DNA from: Amylostereum areolatum
Lineage: Eukaryota; Basidiomycota; Agaricomycetes; Russulales; Stereaceae
DNA: 64,000 bases
Direction of reading: 5' to 3'
NCBI GenBank assembly: GCA_012932865.1
Contig: SAXG01000019.1
Span: 124,001-188,000 of the forward strand
The position numbers and the translations under genes are program-made. Positions 29,691-40,223 of the stretch are shown here, piece after piece. Under the pieces are notes generated by a model. The model had not been told where the DNA came from. It was given only the letters and a program-made list of their open reading frames with translations, and did no database searches. Each line of letters opens with the position of its first letter. Positions within the stretch are counted from its first letter, which is position 1.

Positions 29691-31363
29691 TGATTATAAA
29701 TATTTGCTTGCCAATTATCGGGCTTACATAAACAAACTCATGAATAACTTCATAATACTTAAATGTATATATTAATCCATAAAGTAAAGTCTAAAGTATT
29801 ATTACATAATCAAAGTCAAGAAAGAACACATCCCAACACCGCCAAAACAAGAAGGCATGACTGAAAAGAGAATGAGGTCAGCAAAATGGACACAAGCAGG
29901 ATATGATGATCGACTCACCGGCTCCGGCTCTCCGAAACTCCTGGACATAGTCCTAAAGAACATGCTAGAAGAGTCAGCCAGCGGACGACACGAACTCGGA
30001 TAAGCGACGCACCTGATTCCGTGGACTAAACGGAAAAACACCCTAAACGTGCCCGATTGGAAAGGGGAGAGAGCGAACGCGAAGACGATGCGCCGGAAGG
30101 TGGCGCGAACTTGGCAGATGCGGTGAGGCGTAGGAAGCAGTAGGTAAGAGGCAAGGGCAGTGGAGGAAGGGAAGGAACGGAGGAGGAGAGTGGGAACAAG
30201 GAAGGGAAACAGGGGAAAGAGACGACAAACGACGACTCGGAAAACTCCGGTTTATATGCTCGCGGCCAGCGTGACGGCTCGTCACGGTGACGCAAGCTCC
30301 GTCCGTGCGGTCTCGGTGCGAGTGCGTCAACAACGCTCAACACCGGGATGCCTCGTCCGAAGTCATCGAGGGCGATGGCGAAGGCGGGGGAATGGGATTG
30401 GGAATAGGTCGGGTACTCCAAAGGTGCGTGGATAACCCTCCCTCACATCTTGACAGCCGCTCATGTACTTTGAGGAGCAGCGCGACTCAGACCGGCTCCA
30501 ATGCCCCGAACAACAAAGCCATCCCTCGCCTTCTCTTCTCGTCCCCTCCCCCACGCCACCCCCCCCCCCTTTCACCCCAATGCGCATGGGCACCAGACGC
30601 ACCGGGATCCGCGCCGCCACGACCAACATGCTCAAGACTCCCCTAATAGGCCACCGCACCCGTGTCTTCGCCTGCGTCCCCTCCGCCTGTCCCCTCGCCC
30701 AACACCCCATCTCCGCCCTCGCCCCCGGCCTTTCTACACGCACAGCATCACCCTCCACGCCCCGCCCCCGCCCCCCCCCACACACACACACCGCGAACGC
30801 GCGTCCGCTCGTGTCCCTGTAGCTCACATCTGAGCACGCGTCCCACCCCGTCCCTACACCCGTCCCCGTCCCTACACCCGTCCCCGTCCCTACGCCCCGC
30901 CCCGCCCCTCGCCTCCTCGCCCCCATTCCCATCCCCATGCCCAATACGTGCGCTCCCCCTTCCCCCGATACGCGTGGTACCGTGCCGTCCTCACGCCAAT
31001 GCCGCCGCGCCCTACCAGCCCACCGCGCATGCCTCCTCGCTCGCGCTCCCTCCCCTCGTCCCCCCCTTCGACGCTCCTCAACCGTCTCTGACTCTTTCCG
31101 CGTGGACCAGGCCTTTGTCGCGAATGCGAACGGCCACAGGATCGTGACGCACCCCTGACCCTCCCACTCGTCCACATATCCAACGCCCGCCGGGGTCGAT
31201 TTCCCGTTCAGCATCAACCGACCGGCCGCCGGAGGAGGATATGCACGCGCACATCTTCCCTTTCATCTCGGGCGAATAGATGCAATCTCTCGTGAGTAAC
31301 CCCCGCGTTTGCTGTTCTTATCGCACAGCCAGCTGACCACGCCTCGCGTCCGTCTGCCTCTAG
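29691..31363. other. Non-coding or decayed DNA
   Basis: No recognisable gene. The region 30530-31080 is C-rich on the plus strand with a CACACACA tract and CCCGTCCC repeats, which opens long frames of low-complexity Pro/Thr/Arg on both strands. Possible intron signals on the minus strand near 29850-30000 do not lead to a recognisable protein. Confidence 0.4.
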
Positions 31364-32370
31364 CTTCAAGCTCCATGGTTCCGCCCGTCCGATCTCAATG
31401 AAGAGCGACGTCATTCAGAAGCGCTCCCGCCACGACGCCCGACGCGTCGGCAACGTCTCCGAAACTCCCTCTGCCAGCCCTGGTGCTAGCCGCCGTCCCT
31501 CGCCCAACGGTGGCGACGTGTCCCCCATGCTTGCGCCCGACTCCACCACCATGTCGTTCGACCAAGGCGGCGACGCGTTCGACTACCGCACCTCAAACCA
31601 GTCCGAGCTCATGGGCACCCTCGGGACGGAGCAAAGCCAGCAAATGGCATTCCAAGATTCCTACCCCTCCCTCACAAACGGCCCCCGCCCATGCCGCCTC
31701 CTCCTACGCTCTCCCCACCATGATCCCCGCCTCCAGCCCCCGCCGCGTCTTTGGCCAGGACGACTCCGCCCTCACAGATGCTGCGCCACGAAGAACCTCT
31801 ACGGCGGCCTCCGCCGCGTCTCCCACAGGATCTCGGGCTACTTCGCCTCGTGCTTGCGCGACGCCCACGGAGACATCAACACCCCGCCCGTCGCGCTCTC
31901 CTTACCTTCCTCCGCCTGCGCGGCACGCCGCCGACGCATGAGCCGCGCGAACGGGTCCGTGTATGGCTACGGCACCGCACGCGCCTCGCGGGAGCACGGG
32001 CAGCGTTCTGCGCCGACGGGCAGCACCGCCGCTGGCGGGGGAGATGGGCTACCACGCTCGTTCGGTACGGATGGAGCCAGGGCGTGTTCGACTGGGAGGA
32101 GGAGATGCGCGGGGTCGGGGAAGCGTCGGAGCCCGATGCTAGGCGGGGAGAACTACTCGAGGACACGCCCACCCGCCGCGGACGACGCAGCACCTTTAGA
32201 CCCGCCACGCGCACATCCTTCTTTGGCTCCCCCAGGCATCCCCCAGGCCCCTCACACGCCCTCCTCCCACGCTCCTCCCAACTCCGCCGCGTCTCCCGCC
32301 TTTCCGCATCCTCAGTGGCGGCCAACGTGTGTCGGGCGTGCCATCGATTTTCGCCCATCCGCACTTGTGT
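31364..32370 (+). pseudogene. GATA zinc-finger factor relic, finger split and 5' part lost
   Basis: From 31364, behind an intron-like acceptor, the frame reads FKLHGSARPISMKSDVIQKR and then SRHDARR. That is the second half of a fungal GATA-type zinc finger plus its basic tail. It is followed by family-like SETPSASPGASRRPSPNGG and SNQSELMGTLGTEQSQQMAFQ. The first half of the finger (the CxxC knuckle and CNACG) is not found upstream. Downstream the frame drifts (for example RRVFGQDD and RRRRMSRANGS in different frames), so at least one frame break exists. I read this as a decayed fragment of a GATA transcription-factor gene. It cannot bind DNA as it stands. Confidence 0.6.
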
Positions 32371-32980
32371 GTCTCATTGTATGCCGTTGTTCTCCGTCTC
32401 GCAGAACATCCACCCATGTACTATATATATATTATACTATTACAATCCATTTTAGTGCTCCCTATGTTAGTATACATTGTGAATCTCAAGCTATGGCCAA
32501 AAAAAAGCGAAGAGCAGGTGAAGCAGGGCATACAAATCACCCTTTGATGAATGTCATGAAAAACATGTTTTTAGATACCTACAGAATCGCATTCTTGTGC
32601 TGATCACGTCAATGCTGTTCTTTTTGTGGTAGGTGGAGCCGTTTGTAAGATACTAGGAAAATGGTCCTGAAGGTGTTCAGAGCAAACACGTCTCGCGTCG
32701 CCTTCCTAATTAGGCAATTTCCGACTGTGAACTCACCCGTGTCAGGGTGTTCCTCACTCACGGAATTTCAATGTTTCGAGCATTCAATCAAGAGTAGCTA
32801 CGATGCACTTAGCTACATGGAACTTCGTGTAGTCTACAAAAGCCGGAGGAAGGTGCTGGGGCGGCGGCACCTCGCGCACATCCGACTTGTGTTTGGCCGC
32901 GCTTGCTCTGCCGCGTCGTGGCCAAACCGGGAAACCATTACCAAAAATAACTATGGGGGGGGTTTCCTGATGTAGCACGC
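32371..32980. other. Non-coding spacer
   Basis: Contains an AT run (CTATATATATATTATACTATT, about 32420-32440) and short open frames with no family content. Nothing can be annotated. Confidence 0.4.
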
Positions 32981-33532
32981 ATGCGAGGAATGGCCCTTCA
33001 ACCAAATCAAATTGTACGGAATGCTCATCAATACCTGTCTTTCGGGGGGGAACCGGGCTTGTGGAGAGACATCCCTCGCCTTGCCCTTGAGCTGGGAGAG
33101 CCCCCGGAGGCGATGGTTGTTCTGCCTGGGTGGTGGTTTTTTGCGGAGGCCGGGAAGACATACGATGCAGTGGATGGTTTCATCGAGTTCCTGGAGAACG
33201 CGATGCTTTCGGTACATTTGCTTTGCCTCGGGCGACTCGTAGCTGACATTGTTCAGGACCCTGGGTTGGATGGGCTTGAAGAATGGCTTCAAAGGGCTGA
33301 GGCTCTTCGCACCGCCATCATAGAGGTTGCCAAGGAGGTGGGAGAGCAGCGAGACTGGGCTGTTGAGCAACGGAAGGACTATGCCGAGCGTTTGGCAAAA
33401 GTCACACTAAGGTGGAAAGTTGTGGCGAGTGCGATGGCTGAAGTCAAGGCGACGGCAGGTAACTCAGGTGGTAAACTGGGTGGGGACGGGGATGTGGAGG
33501 TGGAGGACGGTACGAGCTCCATTGTTTCATAG
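32981..33532 (+). CDS. Hypothetical protein with a C-terminal coiled coil
   Basis: 183 codons, MRGMALQPNQIVRNAHQYL start, Trp-rich middle (PGLWRDIPRLALELG, VVLPGWWFFAEAG), hydrophobic helix (LENAMLSVHLLCLGRLVADI), then a charged helical part (AEALRTAIIEVAKEVGEQRD) and an acidic Gly-rich tail. Codon use is coding-like, but there is no clear promoter, and upstream sequence in the frame is short and stop-rich. No family recognised; it may be a fragment of a mobile-element gene. Confidence 0.4.
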   Translation: MRGMALQPNQIVRNAHQYLSFGGEPGLWRDIPRLALELGEPPEAMVVLPGWWFFAEAGKTYDAVDGFIEFLENAMLSVHLLCLGRLVADIVQDPGLDGLEEWLQRAEALRTAIIEVAKEVGEQRDWAVEQRKDYAERLAKVTLRWKVVASAMAEVKATAGNSGGKLGGDGDVEVEDGTSSIVS

Positions 33533-33618
33533 CTACTTTGGAAGACAGAGTAGTTTCTATTGCAGTGTGGCGAGTGTAACAAAAGTGAAAGTGTACCGAG
33601 TGGCGAGGGTACAAAAGT

Positions 33619-33702
33619 GTACCGACGGGGGAACACGTACCGACAGGGGAACACGTACCGACGGGGGAGTGCGTACCGACGGGGGAGTGCGTACCGACGG
33701 GA
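33619..33702. repeat. 18-bp minisatellite
   Basis: Four full copies and one partial copy of GTACCGACGGGGGARYRC at 33619, 33637, 33655, 33673 and 33691. The third and fourth copies are identical. It lies in non-coding DNA. Confidence 0.9.
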
Positions 33703-33918
33703 AAGGGAATCCTAACGAGGGGAAGGGATGATTGGCTTCGGTAGTTCTCCCTACCCGATCATTTGGCCGCTCCCGAATGAGTGTCGGGAGAGAATAGAGA
33801 TCACGTGGGGTTGTACCTGGAGGGGGGGGGGCAGCGGCCGCAAGCGGTCGAGCCGATACTGACGAAATATGTACACCTGCGGTCCTACATATCTATCTAA
33901 GGTACCCTACCATAAGGT

Positions 33919-35433
33919 GTGCTCTCCGGCCTCGCCAACACAGTCAACTCCGTCTTTTCGTACTACTCCGTGTTGGCAATCAACGCGCTTGGCCGTCAGA
34001 ACCACTTCATGGCGCGTCAGAACGTCGTACGTCACACGCCTCGCTCAGACACCTCCTCTTCCGTTTGTGTACTCACTCTTGTTCTCCGTCAGGAAGTCGC
34101 GTACAACACCTCGAACGAGTTCTTCCAAGTCCGTCACGCTTCATCTCACGCGCCATGCAGATTATAACTGAGGATTTTGCAGACCATCCTGAGCGAAGAA
34201 ATGATGTATTCGTGCGCGATCTGGGGGGACGAAGAGAACGGTGTCCGAGGCGACCTGGACGGCGGGTCCAACGCTGGGGACCTCGAAGCCGCACAGCACC
34301 GCAAAATTCACCATCTCCTGCGCAAGGCGCGCGTCCGCCCCGGCCACAGATTGCTCGAAATTGGCTCTGGGTGGGGCGCCATGGCCATCGAGGTGACCCT
34401 CTAGCGCGCGTGCTCGTCTTGGGTTTGGGCTCATGTGTAGCCTGCGGTTCTAGGCGGCAAAATTGGGATGCACGGTCGATACGGTGACGCTCTCGCAAGA
34501 GCAGCTGCTGATGACGGAGCACAGGGCGCGCGAAGCGGGGCTTCAGGACAAAGTTCGGGTCCACCTGTGCGACTACCGTGAGCGTCACATGCGAGATGAT
34601 CGAGGTGTGTCCTTTCTCCCCAGCTCGTCCTCAGCTGTTCAACATTCAACGTTCGACCTAACGGCGTGTCCTACTACGCAGGCCGTCGGCGCCCGCCATC
34701 ACACCGAGTTCTTCTCGATGGTGAACTGGGCCCTAAAGAAAGACACCGCGACGATGGTCATCACCGCGACCACGCAGCCAGAGCACCGTTTCTCGTACTA
34801 TCAGTGCGTGTTTACTCCCGTTCTCGAGCGGTCGGACTCTCATGCGACACCCGCTTTCAGACCGGATGACTTTGCGCGGCATTATCATTGGCCAAACTGC
34901 CATCTCCCGAGCGCCACCTCGCTCGCGGTCGCAGTGCAAACTGCCGTCCCCGGCAAGTTCGTCCTGGAGAGCATCGAGGACCACGGGATCCGTACGTTCC
35001 TCCCCTCGTTCACGCGCTGCCCATCTACCCCCCTCACCCGTTGTTCTTTTTTCAAATTACCCCAGAACGCTCCGCGAGTGGGGAAGGTAAACCCGCCCGC
35101 TCCATCTTCCGCACTCTCGGCGCTGACGTTCGGGTCACGCGCACTGGACGCCTGGAGAAAAACTTCCACGGCGAAGTCGTGGAGCGCCTGCGCGAGCGGC
35201 ATCCGTCGCTCAAGTCGGACGCGGAGCTGCAGGCGTTCAAGCGCAAATGGCTGTACATGGTTGTCTACGCCGAGGTCGGATACGCGCGCGCGTACACCTC
35301 GCTCCACTGCTGGACATTCACCCGACCGGTGCGTCGTCTCCGCTCCTTTGTCGGGTCCATGTAAAGACGCTGATGCTTTCCCGTCGCGACCGTTCGTTAT
35401 GCATAGGAGAATGTGTCCACGGTGTGTTCGTAG
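33919..35433 (+). pseudogene. Cyclopropane-fatty-acid-synthase-like methyltransferase, broken
   Basis: SAM-dependent methyltransferase of the mycolic acid cyclopropane synthetase/CFA family, which methylates double bonds of phospholipid acyl chains. Exons give NTVNSVFSYYSVLAINALGR, EVAYNTSNEFFQTILSEEMM, the SAM-binding motif RLLEIGSGWGAMAIE, TVDTVTLSQEQ, AVGARHHTEFFSMVNWALK, FARHYHWPNCHLPSATSLA, LREWGR, EKNFHGEVVERLRE and a C-terminus TRPENVSTVCS. Defects: the N-terminal domain is absent; about 13 residues between DYR and EMIEAVG are missing and out of frame; the acceptor before HYPRTLREWGR reads CAA instead of CAG; and the next intron also lacks an AG acceptor before RLEKN. Together these indicate a dead gene copy. 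Confidence 0.75.
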
Positions 35434-36867
35434 GGCCTGGGTTTGATGTTCTGTACTTGGAACAGGTATGACGACAGCCTAGGTAGGATGAGGGTGATGA
35501 CATCTCCTACCTTTTTTTTCAACCGCTCTTCGATGCTCCGCTTTTGAGAACATGGACACGATACTTTATCTGCGATGGGTTGGTTCGAGATCACATACTA
35601 TAGTTGTGGCATCAGAACTACCGCCCTTCCAGGTCCTTCTCTTCCAGATCTAGAGAATCAAATGTACCTCCTGTGAGTAGATGTATGCATATCCAGAGTA
35701 TCCGTCGCGACGTTCGCGTGGCCTGGCAGTGGCAGAGCACGGGTAAATCGACTGCGCTACCGGTTGTGGATACAGTGCACAAGGATCCAAGCGAGAGCCT
35801 GACCGTATCTGATAAATGTGCGTTTCCTCTTGCTTGAAATGGGTCTGTATTGAGTCCGACCAAGTACTGTCACTACTAGGAATTGGGCGGTGGCATAGCA
35901 AGCAAGTGCGATGTTCGTCAGAACGGGTGGGCTTTCAGATGGAAGTTGGAAATACAGCGCGCAAAGAAGATCAGCGTTTTCCCTCGTCAGTCCCAAGTTG
36001 CATGTGGAAGTTTGGAAACGGGGCAACAATGATTACTGAGTGTGAACAATGGGCATTCAGTCGAAGTCGCTCAGGCTATCGACAGCCTATCGTTCTTTGA
36101 TCGCCAGACAGAGACGGATATGTATCACTTCCGGGTGTCGGCGATCTCGGCACGTCTACTTTTCTGCGAAAAATATGTGCGGGAGTGGCTTACTAATCAA
36201 TAAGTACTTAGGACATAACTTAACCAAAGTTCAACGTTACGTAACACGTTCAACCCTGGAACGCTCCGACTCCGAGCATTCCAGCCTCTCTTTCCCAGCC
36301 TGCTCAGGACTTCGAAGAAGCACTACAGATAGGGTATCACGCTCCATCTTTGCGCCTTTGCTCCTAGGGGTCCGTTTCACGATGGTATCTATCATGAACT
36401 TTACCTTTGCTGGCACGAGAAGGTCCAACCTTGCAATTGTCCGTGAGTCACCGCGTGCAGCTTCTACGAAGTCCGAAGAACACGGTTTCTTTAAAGAGAA
36501 GTTCCTTTGCGTGCACTTTGTGGGCACGGTGTGGACTGATGTGCAAAGCATAAACTCCTGTAGGTTTCACGAATACTTATGACACAAAGTACTGACCTCA
36601 GCGACTGGGCACTGGCCCGCACGCCGCCGCCGTCTGTTACTGTCTGCACGGTCAAGGCAAAGGGCTCTCTCTCTGAGCGCTTGAGCCCGCACCAGGCCCC
36701 ACCCCTGTAAAGGCGTATCATACAAGACGTCGACGCCAGCACCGCGTCTGATCCAACGCAATCCAACGCAATCTTCTTTCGATTGTTATCATTGTATGGA
36801 GTCCCGGAGCGGTGTGAACATTGCACACTTTCGGAGATCACGGGTCCACTTCATCAAGTTCCCTCAG
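35434..36867. other. Non-coding, partly paralogous to the left edge of the window
   Basis: No gene supported. Bases 35911-35950 resemble 816-855. A short frame at 35700-35810 contains a QSTGKSTALPVV string resembling a helicase Walker A motif, but it is too short to call. Confidence 0.4.
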
Positions 36868-36874
36868 TATATAC
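36868..36874 (+). promoter_or_regulatory. Probable TATA box of second DUF6534 gene
   Basis: TATATAC about 105 nt upstream of the ATG at 36972, matching the spacing in the paralog. Confidence 0.4.
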
Positions 36875-36971
36875 GGCGTCCGGCGCGGTATGGCGCAAAC
36901 CGAACGCCTTTCCCCTCCTCATCTGCTGAGATTTGCCCTTGCTCCACCCCCAGTCCACGGTCATCACGAAC

Positions 36972-39046
36972 ATGTCCGCTCAGTCCCTCGGCATAAACCT
37001 CGTCCCTACCTTGGGCGCTATGTTGATTGGGGATCTCATCTCCGTAACGTGAGCTCTTTCTCCGACCTCATCAGGTTCACCCTTCGCTGACGCTGGTTCG
37101 TGCGGCAGTATGTATGGGCTAACGACTGCCCAGGCCTACTTTTACTTCCAAGGGAAAGGGCGCTCGGATAAACCACTCGTTCGGTTATTCGTGGGTTTCC
37201 TTGCATCCCTCATCGTATTAAACCCTAGCTAATCGTGTTTTCGCAGGTGTTCTTCATCTGGTATGAAGAATGCACCGTCACTTCCGTTTTCCGTCGACTC
37301 AATCGCGTGTCGTCCGGGTCAGGTTGCTAGAAACGGTCCACGCCTTCCTTGTTGGCGCCTATCTGTTCAACTCGCTCATCGTTGACGCGGGGAACTTCCC
37401 CGCTCTTCTCACAACGAAAATGTGAGTATTCGCTACTTCGATACATATGTACTGCTTCTCAACTCGCCGCCATCAGCTCTGACGACGTGCGTCTTCACAA
37501 GAGCTGTTTTTACCACGCGAAGGTCCATTGACTGGTGCCAATTGAACAGGTCGTCACGCAGTTTACAGTGAGTGGTGTACTCGGTTGTCAACCCTCTTAG
37601 TTGCACTAATAAATTTATGAACTTATAGGCACTCATCATAGTCTCGGTGCACCTGTGCGCTCTTGATCCCGAATGAAACTTCCCGGCTAGACTGACCCAT
37701 CGACTATGTGACAGGTTTTACGCGCGCCGCTTATGGATATGTGAGCTTTCAAGTACCTTGTTATATTCCTTGTTCAACGCATCACTTCTACAGTGAGCGA
37801 GAAGAACGTCTTGCTCGTCTCCGTCGTCGTAAGCTCGTCCCCCGACGGCGTAGAAGAAAGCTTACTCAGTTTACATCTAGGTCATTCTGGCCGTGTTAAA
37901 CTTCGGTCGGTGTCTCTCCTGCCGTCTGTCCTTCATCTGACTAACACATTGTGAACATCAAGGATTCGAGATGGGTGCGTACCATGGTGAAAGTGCGTTG
38001 TTACATGGCACGCTGATGACACCACCAATAATGTAGCTGTCATGGCTTTAACGTGAGTACCATCATCCTCAACTTTGGCCCTTCGTGCTGAACATTGATC
38101 AGCTTCAAATACCGTGCATTCTCTGAATTCCACGCTCGAGACACTGTAAGGAGTTTCATTTCACTGCTCTAAACGAAGATGCCGACGTTCACCCATGCAG
38201 CCCTACTTCGTGGCCGCCTTGGCTCTGGCAGCCGCAGACGACATCCTAATCGCCGCGTCCATGACCGTCATCCTAAACCGGAAACGCTCCGGGTGGAAGA
38301 GGTGTGTTATCCGGTTGGCTCCCTGGTTCTCGTCCCTAAACTTCACGCACGCATAGCACCGACACGTTGGTCAACAAAATCGTATTGTACTCGATCGCGA
38401 CGGGGGCCATTACAAGGTAAGCACATCCCGTCCGTCTGCCGACTCTCCCATGCTTATTTCAATCGGGACATCGCAGCGTATTCGACATTCTTATTCTCGT
38501 CTGCGTATGTTTTATTTGACCCGTACACACGAGCTACATGACCGACGATTCCCGCGTTCATTAGTACCTGGCCATGCCGAACAACCTGGTGTATCTGTGC
38601 ATGTTCAACTTCATCAACAACCGTACGTTCCTCACGCTCACTGCGTGATGCCACTCGTTCTGATTGGACCCACCCATCGAAAACAGTGTACGCCAACTCG
38701 CTCCTTGCCATGCCAGTTCCCACATTACTGCCTTCGACAAGACAACCAGATAACCATCCGATCTCAGGCTCAACGCGCGCGACTCCTTCAACAAGCGCCC
38801 CGGCCACTCCAGCGACCTCGCCACGAGCCTCGCGCTTACGGACTTCCAACCTTCGTCCACGAGCTCCCACCCGAACTCGAACGGCGCATTCCTATCGACA
38901 GGCTCGAAGGTGCGTCTCCGAATCGCTTATTCCGTCTGCCGGCGACGACGTCTGACGGTCGAGCGACCCAGCTTGTGTTTGCGCGATCGCAGGAGCAAGA
39001 ATCGATCATGATGGCGAGCAGCAAGCCCGAGGGCGAGGGTGTCTGA
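36972..39046 (+). CDS. DUF6534-family multi-pass membrane protein, copy 2
   Basis: Paralog of the gene at 1112. Start MSAQSLGINLVPTLGAMLIG, then YGLTTAQAYFYFQGKGRSD, LLETVHAFLVGAYLFNSL, SDD, VVTQFT, ALIIVSVHL, FYARRLWI, SEKNVLLVSVV, VILAVLNFG, FEM, AVMALT, FKYRAFSEFHARDT, PYFVAALALAAADDILIAA, STDTLVNKIVLYSIATGA, VFDILILVC, YLAMPNNLVYL, LYANSLLAM, LNARDSFNKRP and a tail ending KPEGEGV at 39046. This continuous match to the DUF6534 pattern requires about 20 exons, several only 9-20 nt long. The intron after SLLAM has a GC donor (AT|GCCAGT) where copy 1 has GT. No inactivating change was found. Function unknown; the topology suggests a receptor- or transporter-like membrane protein. Confidence 0.8.
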
Positions 39047-39654
39047 CTAGTGACTGTTCCTTTGCGCGCACAAAAACGACACCCAGTGACGCCCGTTCTG
39101 GTTGAGGTTTGACGGGCGTGTATACTCACCATGCATGCGCATGGCCTGACTGTATCGATACTTATTACATTCTTTGTAAAATTGTACAATTGACGGCTAG
39201 ATGACCTGTCCTGGTTTCCAGAGCCTAAGATAAGTTACTTGGGTAGTACAGTATCACATCCAATTAATTGATGCGGTAAGCCAACTTTTCTTCAAACAGA
39301 GCCCGATTTCGAGGCTTGTGCACACAAACGAGAGACCTGTAGGCTGGTAGACGAGATGACGAGGGTTGGGAAGGCGACAATGACATGAAGCGCGCGCCGA
39401 GTCGAGTTTTTAGATGCGAGCACGACTGTAGGCTGATTTGGAGGGATAGGTGGGCATGTTATTGGCCACACAATGTTCTCGCTTCCCTCCTGCCCTCTCC
39501 TTCCTTCAGGAAGGCTCAATCACGCAGAAGTTCGGTATATTTTGCTTATGGAAACCCGCAAACAACGCGCAGGGCAAGTCCAGCTTTTCGCTGTCATTCC
39601 CACCGCCGTCCAAGGTGCGCAGGTTTGTAGAAAATTTATCCTTGTTTTCACCCA
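39047..39654. other. Intergenic
   Basis: No gene supported between the DUF6534 gene and the left end of the transposon. Confidence 0.5.
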
Positions 39655-39656
39655 TA

Positions 39657-39725
39657 CAGCCGTTTGCATAACCGACTGGAATCCGCGCGTCGAGAAACTT
39701 GTTTGTCAGAGCCAAACATTGCCTT
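39657..39725 (+). repeat. Left terminal inverted repeat, 69 bp
   Basis: Identical to the reverse complement of 43609-43677 over 69 bp; identity ends at GCCTT, after which the inner sequences diverge. Confidence 0.95.
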
Positions 39726-40223
39726 ATTGGGAGTGCTTATCACATTCGTCACGCAGTGACTCATTTGTGACTTCGTGCTGTTCAGGAGCGGGCTTCCTGA
39801 TCTTTGCGATGACCATTGACGACATGTTCCATCTACTTTCCACCCAAATGACCTCTCCAGAGTGATCAACACTCTCCGTGTCGGGCTTCGGGAGTCATGA
39901 AAACTCCTCATAGCTGGCCTAGAAGCCTTCAATACCCTGAAAAACCTCAACAACGAGCACAAACCACCCTTGTTGCTTGGATACTCGGTGAGTGAGGAGT
40001 CGGGAGCCTCGGAGACGTCCCCCTCGTGGTCTTGGATGCTTACACTTAATTTGGATCTCTCTAGAAACCAAAACTGCGCATGATTGAAGGGCAACAACGA
40101 GGGTGGGATTCTGGTGGATGACAGGAGCACGGCGAAGTTGCGGTGAAGTTGGCGAAGATGATAAAAAGCCTCGGGTTTTGAGCTTGTGAGTTCCATCCCC
40201 ATCTTTTTCCCGCTCCCTCCCTC

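Noticed and set aside
30363..31217. 284-codon minus-strand ORF and overlapping Pro-rich plus-strand ORFs
   Set aside because: All arise from C-rich low-complexity DNA; no domain, start context or conserved segment.
35604..35837. Possible RecQ-like helicase fragment (QSTGKSTALPVV)
   Set aside because: Only one Walker-A-like string in a 77-codon frame; too short and no second helicase motif nearby.
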